Assembly: GCA_013399875.1 (NCBI GenBank)
Contig: VXAZ01001682.1
Coordinates: forward strand, 372,001 to 436,000
DNA from: Gymnorhina tibicen
Taxonomy: Eukaryota; Chordata; Aves; Passeriformes; Artamidae
Length of the DNA: 64,000 nucleotides
Direction: 5' to 3'
Positions 23,889-36,441 of the stretch are shown one piece after another; within the stretch, counting starts at the first letter, position 1; each line of letters starts with the position of its first letter. A program made the translations under genes and the position numbers. The notes below the pieces were generated by a model, which saw only the letters and a program-made list of their open reading frames with translations, was not told where the DNA came from and searched no databases.

Positions 23889-23966
23889 TACACACACATA
23901 CATATATACATACATAGCTATATAAATACATATTTATACATATACATGCATAAATAGCTATAGATA
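23889..23966. repeat. AT/ACAT-rich simple repeat
   Basis: An impure (CATA)n/(TA)n run of nearly 80 bp, including 'acacacacatacatatatac' and 'tacatatttatacatataca'. It is a simple repeat with no coding meaning. Confidence 0.85.
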
Positions 23967-25110
23967 CTGTAGGAACCAGCCTTGTCACCAGCATCCCTCT
24001 CTCAACAAAGACATGACTGGTTTTGCAATGAGTTCAAAGTCTTCAATAAAACATTTTGCTGGCCATACAGCCACCCCTGTACGTCAGCAGTTCTGAAGCA
24101 GGAAAAAGGCCGTGCAGGGGGGAGCATTGATAGCGAATGAAGGAGTCTGAGAGCCTGTGGCAGAGTCAGGAGCAGAACCTCAATCCGACAATTCTGCTGG
24201 CATTTAAATCACACAAACATTTCCTTCCATTCAGCCACAGCATAATTGTCTACTAAGCTGGTTAGCCTTGTTTTTGCCTGTGTCCTGACTCCAGATGAGT
24301 GTCCCTTGCACAAAGCAACAGCATCTATCCAGCTTGCACTCAGCTTTCCTCATCTGTGGTGTTCCTAGGGCAGCTCTCAGTGACTGCTGATCTCACTCAG
24401 ATTTACCGAATCATTTTGTAATGCTGAGTGCTCTTTGCTTGGTAACCTCACAGCTGTCTCGATGAGAACAGATTCAGGCCCTTAGTCTTTGCTGATATAC
24501 AAGCAATATTTTCCTAAGCCCAATGCAATGAACCCCATTGTCAGGTACCAGCCCCCAGGTTCTTTATAACAGAAGAAATGTCTCTCCAGTGAAAAGCAAT
24601 CAGCTGGCACATAAAGTCCTCCAAAAACTTAGCTGTAGGTTACCGTAGGGTAGATTTGGATTTCTACCCTGCCTCTACACAGGAAAAGCAGTAGTCACCT
24701 CTCTCCAGCTCTACCTGCTTAGGTACTTGTTAGCACTATCTGTGCCACTTATCACATAAAAGGTGGCCATAAGACAAAACCCTCAGTGCTCAGCACTCTT
24801 GCCGAAATCTGCCAAATGTTGGCATTAACAGCCATGGAGGGCCATGGCATACCTGCTGTCACTTTTAGTCATTTGTTTAGCAGTGGTCTCCAAAAGCCGC
24901 AGGCATAAGCCATGGCCCTTTAGGGTGGGTGCTAGAGCATGGAATACTTTGGATTAAAACACATAAACTGTGACTGGCACACACTGACAGATGTTAGCAG
25001 ATGAGCAAAGAAATGACTACTGTTTTCAGAGCAGGAAATATATTTTCCTGCTTTTAGAAAACTTGGGCCAACTAAATCAGGCACTGACTATGTGTGAACT
25101 TTTATCACGG

Positions 25111-25240
25111 ATTCACAGAATGATTTGGGTTGGAAGGGGCATTAAAGATCATCTTGTTCCAACTCTCCTGCCATGGGCAGGGACATCTTCCAGTAGACCA
25201 AGGCGGTCCACTCCCCATCAGCCTGGCCTTGAACAGTTCC
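25111..25240 (-). repeat. CR1 LINE 3' tail (minus)
   Basis: The plus strand reads 'attcacagaatgatttgggt' and then 'aaagatcatcttgttccaac' and 'ctgccatgggcagggacatc', the reverse complement of the CR1 3' end. It is inverted relative to the CR1 tail at 25681 and strongly complementary to it. Confidence 0.93.
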
Positions 25241-25680
25241 ATCATTAAAGATCTAAGAAAGGTTTGGGGAGCAGTATTGCTGACTGGATGTTAAGCACAG
25301 GACTTTGTCTGCCTGGGCTAACACATTCCTATCACAAGTTTTTGGACTTTGATAAGCACTGTCACAGGTTCACAGGGAAGTAGAGACACAGTATTCACAT
25401 ATTGGTACAGAATTAAATGACATATAAAGAGGGTCAAGCCCCACTGGGCTGTAAACTGGCTGACCTCTCCTGAAACCTATGGAAGTCAAAAGTTTGCACA
25501 AAATAGGAAAAAAAAGGCAGGTCTGCTTCATTATCATGCTTCTAGTAGCACCATTATCTGATAGTACTAAGAAGCTCTCTTTATGTAAAAACACTTCCAT
25601 AATGGGTAATCAATATTCTATCTGGTAAGCTGTTTTCCTTTATCTATGGAGAAAGCATTTTATGTTCTGAAATTGAGTTG
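25241..25680. other. Unique spacer between convergent-homology CR1 tails
   Basis: About 440 bp of ordinary sequence separate the two inverted CR1 tails and would form the loop if the arms paired in RNA. No gene is recognised. Confidence 0.6.
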
Positions 25681-25834
25681 TGGATGCCCCATGCCCTGAA
25701 GTGTTCAAGGGCCAGGTTGGATAGGGCTCTGAGAAACCTGGTCTAGTGGGGGGTGTCCCTGCCCATGGCAGGGGGTTGGAACTGGATGATCTTTAAGGTC
25801 CTTTCCAACCCAAATCATTCTGTGATTTTATGAT
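25681..25834 (+). repeat. CR1 LINE 3' tail (plus)
   Basis: It begins 'tggatgccccatgccctgaa' and ends 'cccaaatcattctgtgattt', the CR1 3' UTR in the sense orientation. It matches the minus-strand copy at 25111-25240 closely, for example 'gatgatctttaa' against 'ttaaagatcatc'. Confidence 0.94.
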
Positions 25835-26492
25835 AGATTCATAACCAGAAATGTTATTGCTGGCCTAGAAATTAGTCAGCTACAACCCTAAAATCTGACC
25901 TCATCCACCGGGCAACAGGCTGTTTTGCATGCTCATCAAAAGATGTAACAGGAGGTAACAGATCGATTTCAGCACCTACCATGACAAGAGGACAACATTT
26001 ACTTTCCCTGACCTCTGATGAGCCAGATTTCTTTCCCTGTCATATAATCTGCAATAAATAACTCATCAATCCTTTTGCCGGGTGGCCGCTGCAGAGCTGC
26101 CCAATTTAACATATGCACTTTACTGTCCCTGTTGTATCATTTCACATTAGTCCACATTTAAACCATATTTTCCATTGAAAATCTCGCTTGGAAAAAATCC
26201 CTCACATCTCGAAATCTACATTAGCCACCGTCACCACTGACTCATCCCCCTGCAGCAAACTCAAACTTGTCCTGGATAATCCTGTCTCATCTCCCTTTTA
26301 TCTCCATCACTGTGCTCCCCTGCCCTTCTTGTTAACCACTTCACTGCTGCCCTCGGAGTTAATTTTTGAGTGTTAGATTGAATAGCCTCTCTAAACTGGT
26401 TGAAGGGTGGTATGAGTCAAAATAAAAAGTCAAAATTTAGTGTGTCAGCAGAGGAAAGGAGCATCACCACCATGCATTCACCAGCCCACTGT
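25835..26492. other. Unique noncoding sequence
   Basis: I see nothing coding or repetitive in this stretch of about 660 bp between two CR1 tails. Confidence 0.55.
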
Positions 26493-26627
26493 AGAATATA
26501 GAATGGTTTGGGGTTGGAAGGGTCCTTAAAGATGATGTAGTTCCAAGACACCTGCCAAGGGCAGGGACACCTTCTGTAAACCAGGTTGCTCAGAGCCTCA
26601 TCCAGCCTGGCCTTGAACACTTCCAGG
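26493..26627 (-). repeat. CR1 LINE 3' tail (minus)
   Basis: The stretch 'tagaatggtttggggttgga' ... 'ccaagggcagggacaccttc' ... 'ccagcctggccttgaacact' is the reverse complement of the CR1 3' end. It is the third CR1 tail within 1.5 kb. Confidence 0.92.
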
Positions 26628-28039
26628 CAAGTCACTGAAAACCAGAAGCAGCTGCTCTTAGCACTGCTCTGGGCATTGCACAAGGAGAGCTGTGCTTGGC
26701 TTTGACCAGCGAAAAGAAACAGCCTTTCTTTTTTTTGGCCACCTCAGAGCAGCTTTCAGGACACAAACATATCAGCGTTTGGGAATCCAAAACTCATTGT
26801 TGCATTTCTATCACCTTTGATTTTATCAAATATGATTATTTTATTATAATAGAAGTATAGAATGAAATTCATAAATGATCAGAAATAGAGATATTTAACT
26901 TCTTCTGAAACAGGGAAGGTACTATTTTATCACTTGCACTTAGCAACTTAAACTTATCAGTTCTGAGAGTAATCCAGATTCCCTGCCAGGCAACCCACTG
27001 AATTTGCCTCTAAACACAATCTAATTTCATACCAAAATTAAATATGACTTGACCACTTCCATGCTTGCAATAGATGAGGAGAAAGTGGTGGATGAGCAGC
27101 TCTACCTTCCATAGACCCCTTCAGCAGATCACTTATCTCACGCTGCATCGAAGAAGATTATGGCAAAGCACTCACATTTCCCTGCAGGCATCAGATGCCT
27201 CCTCCAGCCCCTGGAGCTCTCCCTGGGCAGAGCAAGGAGGTGGGGAGGAGTGGGAAGATGTGCTCTTCTTTTTGGATTGGGCATAAACTGAAAAAAGCCT
27301 CCTGGCAGATGAGTACATTAGTGAAGCACAACTTACCAAGCAGGGGAAATGCTTCACTGAAACAAATGCGATGTCCCTGAACCCTCCCTGAGAGTGAAGC
27401 AGCCAGCACCAGGAGCAGCTGTTCACACCAAAATGTTTTCCACCTTTACCCTGGGTAACCTCTGGGCAATCACTGAATCTTGCCTTGTTGCTGAGAGAGG
27501 ATGTCAAGGCCAGGTCCAGTACATTGTGCTCTACATGACTGATCAGAGACTTCCAAATTGCTTAAAGTAGCAATTTGATGATAAAAATCCTAATAATATC
27601 CTGCTCCCTTCAACCTCAATACACTATAATCTTACTTAACACATTGTGGGAAGGAAAAAAAAAAGAAATCTTGTAGTGAGCAGGCACCAGCGGGAATGTG
27701 GGCTAGGAAAGGATATTACAGTATCACTTTGGAGAGCACCATAAATAAATCTTCACCCAAGATGGGTGGGCAGATCAGCGCAGCCTTCCACACAAAATTG
27801 CACTGCTCTACAAGACAGTGACTCATCAACTTCTCCACTTCTGATAATCATTCCAACCAGGCTTTCACTGCAGCAAGGAAGAGAAGCAGGGAAGGAAACC
27901 ATCTCCGAGCCTGGCTAGAAAGCATGATCTGGCTGTCAGAGTGGAGAGCTGGGACACATCGGTCTGGATCCTGCCTCCTTTGATCATTTTCTGATGGACA
28001 ATGTGGATGGTGTCCAAAGGACAATGCCTGAGGCCAAGC
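26628..28039. other. Unique noncoding sequence
   Basis: No gene or element is recognised. Short open frames on both strands (up to 111 codons, 27172-27507) show no conserved domain. Confidence 0.55.
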
Positions 28040-28500
28040 TCTCCAGGGCTGGGCTCCACAGTACAAGAGAGACATGGAAATACTGGAGGGAGTCCAGCAA
28101 AGGGCCATAAGGGATGGGAGTATCTGTCACAGAAGAAGAGGCTGGGAGAGCTGGGACTGTTCAGCTTTCAAGAAGAGAAGGGTCAGGGGGAATCTTATCT
28201 ATGTGTATCAATATTTGACAGGAGAATGTAAAGAAAACAGACAGACTCTTCTCAGTGGTGCCCACCCAGAGGGCAGTGGGCACAAAGTGGCATACAGGAA
28301 ATGCTGTTTTAACATGAATAACTTATCTACTATGAGAATGGTCAACCCTAGAACAAGCTGCTCAGCAACTCACCTTCCTTGGAGATATTTAACCTCCATC
28401 TGGATGTGGCACTCAGGAACCACTGTCTAGATGGCTCTGCTTGAGCTGGGGACAAGGTGTTCTCCCAAGGTCCCTTCAAACCTCCAAGACTCTGATTTCA
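28040..28500 (+). repeat. Older, diverged CR1 LINE fragment
   Basis: It contains recognisable CR1 segments in order: 'agtacaagagagacatggaa', 'agagctgggactgttcagct', 'ggagatatttaacctccatc' and 'aaggtcccttcaaacctcca'. Divergence is higher than in the other copies and all frames are broken, so this is an older insertion. Confidence 0.88.
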
Positions 28501-31479
28501 CAAGTCTCACCCCAGTTCGTTAGCTGTTCAAGATTCTTAATATCACCTACATATAGAATTAGCTGCTTAAAAGCAGATACGAGTTCAAATACTTGACAGG
28601 CCTCACTAAATGCTAAATCCAGTGTATTTACTCAGGTGTCCATAAGTTTCTGAGTCTAGTCAGCAAAGCTGCAGAGGCTGGGTGTGTAGAGCTCATGTTA
28701 TTTCTCTCAAAATATATTAATTCAACATATGAACCAAACGTTTCCAGTGAAGACCCAGTTAGTCCCTGTTAGTCCCTGTAGGGGTGTTCTCTGGAGGGTC
28801 TCCATCTGGCAGAGACACCCTCTCAGACCATCACTTTCCCCACTGGATTAGAAATTGTCAAGGATTCCATATAAACACTTTCTATAGTGCCTATCACCAT
28901 AGTAACCAGGCATTGTTCAGGAATACATACGCAAAGCAACACCCTCACTCTACATCATGGACTATTCTGATTTTCTACTGTAGCTGTAGAATGCACAAGG
29001 TATAAGATAGGTTCACAGAGAACCAGGTAGATTGAAGACTCCCAAGACAACCTGTTTGTTTTCAATTTATTGCCAACTGGGGTTTGCTCCCTCCTGTACA
29101 ACTCTAACAGATCTCGGTTCTTTGACTCCACACTAGTAAGTTTTTAGTTGTTTTTTAATTTATTCTCCATTACCTTTCGGCTAATAAATCTACCATCTCC
29201 GTGTAGAGTTGGGGCTGTCTCCTCTGCTCCTTGTACTATTTTACATTGCTTTCAAACTCAAGTTTCGGTAGGACTGCAACAGGCAGAACCAAGCCTTTAA
29301 TCCTCAACCTTTGCAGACTCCTCCATGCAATTCCCCTGAATGCATTATTTGGGTTGGTTTGTTTGTCTGTTTGTTTAAGTCATTTCCCTTCAGAGAAACA
29401 TCACTGTTTTGTCTCTCCACAAGCCTAGACAGGTAATTGCATCTCTGCAGAGCCCAGGATAAATGTGCATTCTGCAGCTTTGTTATCATTTTGTTTTCCT
29501 ATTTCCACGATCTTCTGTTTGCTTAGAGCAAAGAGACACTGAAGCCAGTTGGAGGCTTCCTATTGATTTCAAAGGCCACTGGGTTGGGCCTCCATTTCCC
29601 AATAAACTCCACACTCCAACTATGCACCTCCTCAGGCTGAGAGGAAAATCCAGTCAGCCTTTCCCCATTCGCCTTTTCCACCTTTTTCTCCCCCAAAATG
29701 ACAACTTTGCAATTAGCCTGCCAACACATAAACCAGGAAAGGACATCAGGCAACCAGCCCCTTAATTGGCAGCTTTTCTTCCTCAGAAGTAGCATTGACC
29801 CCAAGGCTCAGGAGGTTCCTGGGAGGAATTGTGCTGTGTGGATCAAGGGGAAAGCTACAACCAGGGCCAGTCACACTGTTTATAAGCATCTGCTGGCTTA
29901 ATCCCAGCATCCTGCCAGGGTGAGCGGGTTTTGTGTTATCCATGCTTCCCTTAAAATGTCTCTTGGGTGCAGCACCCTGTATTCACCACCCAGAACCAGC
30001 CTGTGGGGCGTTTTATGGCAACAGGACCATAAACCAGGACTTCAGCTGCACTGAATCCTCTGAGCTCTGCTGAGATCACGCAGCTGAAAACAGATCTTAG
30101 ATTTTAACGTGGCCTTGAAAATAATTGCTCTACTCCACACTGGGGAAATGATTTCCCTGTGATGAGCTGGAGAGTTGTTAGGATAACACTGAGGATTACA
30201 AGAACACAGATACATTGTGATGTTCCCCTCCGCCACCTTATCTGGACACCTCCAATGACTACCACTGATTATGGTTTTTTTAAATCTTCCACACACTGTT
30301 TCCTTCCGTTTTTCTGTCTCCCACACGGCATTTCTTCTCTCTTGCCCACTTGCACCTTCTACTAAATGGAGAAGGAGAATTTGACCAGACAGAAGTACAT
30401 AACACAAACCCTGCCACTCTTGATGCCACCCTCTTCAGCAGAAGGATAGGGTAATTAATACCCAGGAAAGAGAGAGCTATGCACAGCAATACATATCACT
30501 TGCTCTGGAAATTAGGAGCAGCATTTATACATGCAGAACAGCTATTTAAGGATGTTCACAGAAGCTTTATGGTTGTCTCCAAGCTCGGGAGAGCTCAAGT
30601 CATGATAAGCAAAGCACCTGGATTTCCAGGTGGGAGGATGCTAACCTAAACCCAATTTTAATACCTGACAGTTCTCTATAGTGTTTGCAGAAGAGTTTCT
30701 CTGTAAGAAAGCATGTACAGAATGAAATTTAAATGATAGGGATAGGAAGAATTCCTGAGCAGACATTTGCCTTCTGCAACTCTAAGCCCCGTGCAATACT
30801 TCAACCACGAACAGTGTCACTGTCTCTTGCATTGTGTAGGACCACCTTGGATCTCGCATGACAACCAAATTAGGATTATCAAAGGATAATTTTCAGCCAA
30901 ATTACCGCACTAACTCTGCTACCTAAACGTTCTCTTCATCATAGGCAGGGAGAGATTAGGTAGAGAGCAGACCCAGGCAGAGAACCCACATGAATCCCAG
31001 GGACAGCAATACAAGGCAAGGGGAACAGAACCACAAGAGGACAGAGGGAAGAACATGGCACTGCCCAGGAATGATCTACATGCTCTGTGCAGCACAAAGC
31101 AGCACATAGAAAGCCAAGGAGCAGCTGCTGTTTAGCTGCAGCAAACCCCTGCAACATCAGTTGGGTTGTGCCAGGGAATACGGGGAAGGAGGATGACCAT
31201 CCTGGTGCACCCATATTGAAGAGGGTGCTGTTTCATGTCACATCTCCAGAGATAAATCCAGTTTAAAAGATTTCCATGCCTGCACCACATATTTCTGCCT
31301 GCCTGCCTCCATCCCTTTTCCTGCTACAAGATACACCACGGTTCCTCTGTTCTAGCACCCACGCTTTTAGGAGGAGAAGTAAACAAACATGTTTATAAAA
31401 ACAAGTCAATCACACCACAAGACTTCACCATAACCTACTTACCTTTTCTTCACCTTTAAACACAGGCATATGCATTTTT

Positions 31480-31550
31480 TAAGCTAGCTTTAGCTAAAAG
31501 CTAAAAGCTATATATTAAAAGCTAAAGCCATGTAAGCTTTCCTATAGCTT
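31480..31550. repeat. AGCTAAA-type imperfect repeat with inverted symmetry
   Basis: Several copies of 'agctaaa' and 'aaagct' occur in about 70 bp, including 'gctttagctaaaagctaaaa'. The AGCTTT/AAAGCT halves are mutually complementary and can fold into alternative hairpins. Confidence 0.75.
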
Positions 31551-32412
31551 ATTTATTAAAAACTACCAGTTCCAGTGATTCAAGCACTGAGACCACATCC
31601 AGCCAACACTGGACAGGCCAGATGAGCAGTAAATTTCCAAATTCAGCTCTTGGATGTTCACTTGGGCGATAAAAAGTGAACAAAAACCTCACACCCCTCG
31701 CTTTTGAGTGGTGTCCATCTGGACCATCAGCTTTTCAGACAAGGAGCTTTCTCTTCACATCACCATGAAACTTGCTTGACCTTCAGTAGGGGCACAAAGG
31801 GAAGCTCTAACTCACAGTTACGGGTCTGCAACACAAGGCCATGTCCCCCCTGTTGTCATACTTGTAAATGCAAGAGAGAACTGTACATTATCACAGAGCA
31901 GGAGTTCAACCCTAATGCAGCATTGCCATGTAGGCATCTTGCTTCTCTCTGTGGGACAACCCAAAAAACTGAAGGAAAAACCAAAATCAGCTGCTCACAC
32001 TGGATATTTAGTGCAACCATGCTGCAGGAGCAGGAAGTTTTGCATCCTTGGCCTGGGTCTTGAGCACTGTGTGTTGGAACAGACCCTCAGTTCCTGGTGA
32101 AACACATTCCTGAAAGGAATAAAGGTTTTCTCTTGGTAATTCCACACCTTCCTACTTCTGACTAACCAAAAATAAGTTGGTAAAATAACTACTGCACAGG
32201 TGGTCAGGGCATCCTATGGGAGAAATATGAATCTAAGTGCCAGGAACTCCTGAGTGTCACTGTGCCTCCCTGAAATAGAGCTAAGCATTCACAATGTCAA
32301 CACTCTAAGGAAACAATCTATCTTTTTCCTCTAGATTGGCAGAATGAAAGACTAGGAGATAGTAAGGAAAGATCAATATTAGCTGAAAGTTTTACACTGC
32401 TGACAGTGAGGG

Positions 32413-32442
32413 CACATGCACGTGTGGCACATGTGGCACGTG
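32413..32442. promoter_or_regulatory. Cluster of four E-box-like sites
   Basis: CACATG (32413-32418), CACGTG (32419-32424), CACATG (32428-32433) and CACGTG (32437-32442) alternate within 30 bp. CACGTG is the core bound by bHLH factors such as USF, MYC/MAX and CLOCK/BMAL1; CACATG/CATGTG is the MITF/TFE-type core. Whether it is used is unknown. It may be a short decayed tandem repeat. Confidence 0.45.
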
Positions 32443-34989
32443 TGACTGCCAGGGTCCCTCTGGTCTGGCTCAGTTATGTTCCCTCTCAGAGTCCAAGCAC
32501 TTTGAGGCAAACATCTCCAGCCAGATGTTTCCTGGATCCCTCCACTGACTCCACACGGTGCCTCTAGGACAGACCATGCTCCTCCATTTGCTTCTAGGCT
32601 TATTCAGTAGGCCCACAGCAGCTTTATACCCAGTCAGCAAAAAAATACCACTGCAAGGCAATGTGGTCCAGTACTACCTCCCCTGACTTTCTGATTTTGC
32701 ACGAATTCCTGCAGTTTAGAGTTGTCCTTCAGAGTAGCTCAAAGGCCAGGGGTATGCTGAAAGTGACTGTCCAAGGTGTTTCCAGGGTGCTCTGTGGTGG
32801 GTACAAAATCACTGCTTCCTGGCTGGCTCCTGTGGCTGCCCCAGAAATCCCCCAAAGGCGCAGCAGAGTGGATGGAGAGGTGCAGGTTCAAAATGCCCCA
32901 TCATCCATGGGTCACTGACATGGTCATTACAGCTTATCAAGTCACTGCATGCCTAAGGAAAGGTCTGAGCCCCACACCCCCACACACGAGTGAAATCTGC
33001 AGACAAAAACCATCTTGATGTGATTAAGGCTGAGCAGAAGTGACTGCTTTGGACCAGACTCTCCTTTTTTCCTAAGGTTTTCAAATTACACACAATATTT
33101 CCAAAGGGAATTTATTAGAAGGAGAGACTAATGCCTTTTAAAAACATATTGTCAGGACATTAGAAAGTCCTTATCATTACTAAGAGAATCATTCATTGGA
33201 AAAGAATGTGCTTGATTCATTTTAGAAATTACCCATGATTAAGGATTCCTATTTTTGGATCATTGCTGATATGAATTTGCATAAAAGCTCTGAAGTGAGG
33301 CTTATTCCCCACAGAGCACCCCAGAAACACCTGACCTGTCCACAGCACATGTGGATGTTAATGGTAAGCATGACGCAATGAGACACAGTGACAAACAAGC
33401 AGGAGAGGAAAAAGCAGCCTCTTTGAATGGTCAGACTTCTGCTTTGCAGGCAGGGCTGGGCTCCAGGAAAGCTGGAGTCTGTTGCTGCCATTGAATTTCT
33501 TCATGGTGTGACCAGGAAATTTTCTGTGCCTCAGCTGCCCAGTGATAATTGAAGGCTGGAGCACTTCCCTGCCTTCTCAAGCAAAGGTGAGATGTGATCC
33601 CTGTGTCACATTTGATCAGTGTCTTAAGTGCTTATTTAGCATACAGATAGGTCTTCCTTGTCCTGTTTGCTACCTCTGCCAGTAAGAGTGCTGCAGAAAA
33701 AGGTAAGGAAAGAGGACAGCAGGTGACTTCTCAGCACCAGCTGGAGGACTCCAGTGAGTGTAAGACTGGGCCTGCAAGCACCATTATGGGCAAAACAGGC
33801 AGATCAGGTGCCTCAAGTGGTCACACCTTAACATGCACATCAAGTGACTTCAGGAAAAAGGAGAAAAATAGAGGGCACATGTTCAGTTCTCCAGCAACTG
33901 ATCCCCACTGATGGCACTGGACGCTGACATCTCGCTCACAGCAGCAGCTCTACCCATCAGCAAGCACCTCACAGCTGCCTGGAGCTTGCTGTCCCTCCCA
34001 GGCCAGCATGTGTATGTGCACAGCAACATCCCAGCCTGTGTCATCACACCCAGGAGTGTCAGGTCACAGGCAATTTCTCATGGCACTTGTCAGCTTTGCA
34101 GGGATTTCACTTTGTGCTTCTTCAGGAAAAATAGATCTGGAGCTTTGCTGCCCAAGAGCTGGAATGATCAGTCCTGCCCATGTTTCATTCCCAGTGTCAA
34201 ATGAGCTCAAAAACTGCTTCAGACTGAATGAAAACTGCAGCCACACACAGGCAAAGCCTCACACTCCTGCCCAAGCATTTCAGATTGGTCTGGGACACCA
34301 CACTGGGCAACTTCAAGATAGCCTGACCTAGAGCCCCAAACTGCCAAGAGATCTGAACCCTGTGCAGTTCAGAAGGAGACAACCCATGTTACAATCACTG
34401 CAGTGTGAAAGGGATTTTGTGTAGAGCAGTACTTGTGAGCAGGGTGGTATTTCCACAGCATGACATCCCTTTCCATTCCCAGTTTGAGATCAGTATGCAC
34501 CTTGAATGTTCACAGCCCAAGACATTTCCTTTCCTTTAGAGTACTACAATTCTAGATCCTGAAAGTACTAAATCCTTAATTGAAATGCATATGTATACAT
34601 ATATATAAGCATACATTACAAAAGTATACAGCTGCCTGCAAGAAATACTTCCCCCACTGAGGTCCACAAACTTAAAATGCAGCCTCTGCCATGCAGTCTC
34701 TGAACACTTCTCCTCTCTGAAACAAACTGCCTTTAGCTGTCTTTGTACTTCTCTGTACTCATTACTTCACAAAAAAAAGGATTAAAATACAAAAAGCAAA
34801 AATGGAGAGTGGCAGACAAGCTCTTCGCTTTGAGTATTAACCCTGTAAAATACGTCAGTTCTAACTTATCTTCTTTCCCTATGGATTAAATGGCAACATT
34901 TTCCCTTTACACTGTACAGAAAAACCACATGTTGCTGATCACTGACATTTTTTTCCTATTTGCACTACTACAAGCTTTTAATAATTTAC

Positions 34990-36441
34990 CAGCAATCCTG
35001 GCTAACTGGAGAGATCCCAATTTGCTGAAGGTTAGCAAATGTGATGCCCATTCATGAGAAGGGGCAGAAGCAGGATCCAGGGAATGTCAGGCCTGTCAAC
35101 CTGACCTCAGTGCCAGGGGAGATTATGGAGAAGTCCACCTGGAGTGCCATCATGTGACATGTACAGGACAACCAGGTGATTAGGCCCAGCCAGCATGTGT
35201 TTATGAAAGGCAGGTCCTGCTTGACCAACCTGACCTCCTTCTGTGACCAGGTGACCGCCTGGTGGCTGAGGGAAGGGCTGTGGATGTGTCTACCTGGACT
35301 TTAGTACAGCCTTTGACACCATTTCCCACAGCATAGTCCTGCAGAAACTGAATTCCCATGGCTTGGATGGACTTAGTCTGCACTAGGTAAAAAACTGGCT
35401 GGGTGGTGAAGCCCAGAGAGTGGTGGTGAATGGTGCTACATCCAGTTGGCATCCAGTCACTCTTTGTTCCTGGCCCCCAGGGCTCAGTGCTGGGGCCAGT
35501 CTTGTTTAATATCTTTATTGGTGATCTAGACGAGGGGATCGAGGGCACCTTCAGTAACTTCACAGATGGCACCCAGCTGGGCAGGAGTGTCAATGCCCTG
35601 GAGGGTAAGGAGGCTCTGCAGGGGGATGTGGACAGGCTGGATGGACGGTGCGAGGCTGAGTTTCAAGAAGAGCAAGGTCTGGGTCCTGCCCATGTGTCCC
35701 AGCAAGGCCGTGCAGTGCTCCAGGCTGGGGGCAGAGTGGCTGGAAAGCTGCCCAGCGGGAAAGGCCCTGTAGTGCTGGCCAACAGTGGCCGAATGTGAGC
35801 CAGGGTGTGCCCAGGTGGGTAAGGAGGCCGGTGGCCTCCTGGCCTTCTGTGTCAGCAACAGTGTGGCCAGCAGGAGCAGGGCAGTGATTGTCCCTCTGTG
35901 CTGGGCACTGGGGAGGCCACACTTTGAGTTCTTGGTTCAGCTTTAGGCCTGTCAGGACAAGACAGACACTGAGGGGCTGGAGCATGTGCAGAGAAGGGAA
36001 CAGAGAGGGGGAAGGGTCTGGAGCACAAGTCTGATGAGGAGCAGCTGAGGGAGCTGGGGGTGTTCTACCTGGAGTAAAGGAGGCTCAGGAAGGACCTTCT
36101 GACTCTTTACAACTCCCTGACAGGAGGTTGTAGCTGGAGGTTGGTCTCTTCTTCCAATTAACAAGTGATAGGACAACAGGACCTAGTCTCAAGCTGTGCC
36201 AGGGAAGGTTTAGGTTGGGCATTAGGAAACATTTCTTCACTGAAAGGGTGGTCAGGCATTGGGAGAGACTGCCCAGGGCAGTGACTGAGTCAGCACTCCC
36301 GGAGGTATTTATAAGAGGTGCAGATGTGGCACTTGGGGACACGGTTTAGTGGTGGGACTTGGCAGTGCTGGCTTAACGGTTGCACTCAGTGCTCTCAGAG
36401 GTCTTTTCCAACCTTAACAATTTCATGATTCTTTGATTCTA
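34990..36441 (+). repeat. CR1 LINE, longest copy, 5'-truncated, with dead ORF2
   Basis: About 1.45 kb. It starts within the reverse transcriptase domain of ORF2, where 'ttagcaaatgtgatgcccat' gives LANVMPIHEK and a DPGN-VRPVNLTSVPG block is readable. Further on is [19 protein letters not shown]. The catalytic FADD motif reads FTDG, so the second aspartate is lost, and frameshifts and stops separate the blocks. The 3' UTR ends 'ttcatgattctttgattcta', the CR1 terminal repeat. This is a defective LINE. The open frame 35430-35798 is its broken C-terminal part. Confidence 0.95.

Larger units (their letters stand above)
20013..25110. other. Unique noncoding sequence
   Basis: No gene is recognised. 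It contains a 20-bp minisatellite (21581-21640) and an AT-rich simple repeat (23889-23966), both listed separately. The short run 22790-22900 has somewhat more CpG than its surroundings but no open frame of note. Confidence 0.55.
28501..34989. other. Unique noncoding sequence
   Basis: This is the longest stretch without a recognisable transposon in the first two-thirds of the window. It has an AGCT-rich patch (31480-31550), an E-box quartet (32413-32442), and small direct duplications such as 'gttagtccct' repeated near 28758-28779. No gene is recognised. Confidence 0.55.

Noticed and set aside
35430..35798. 122-codon frame that looks protein-like
   Set aside because: It is the decayed C-terminal part of CR1 reverse transcriptase with an altered catalytic motif (FTDG), flanked by frameshifts. 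It is a dead LINE and not a host gene.
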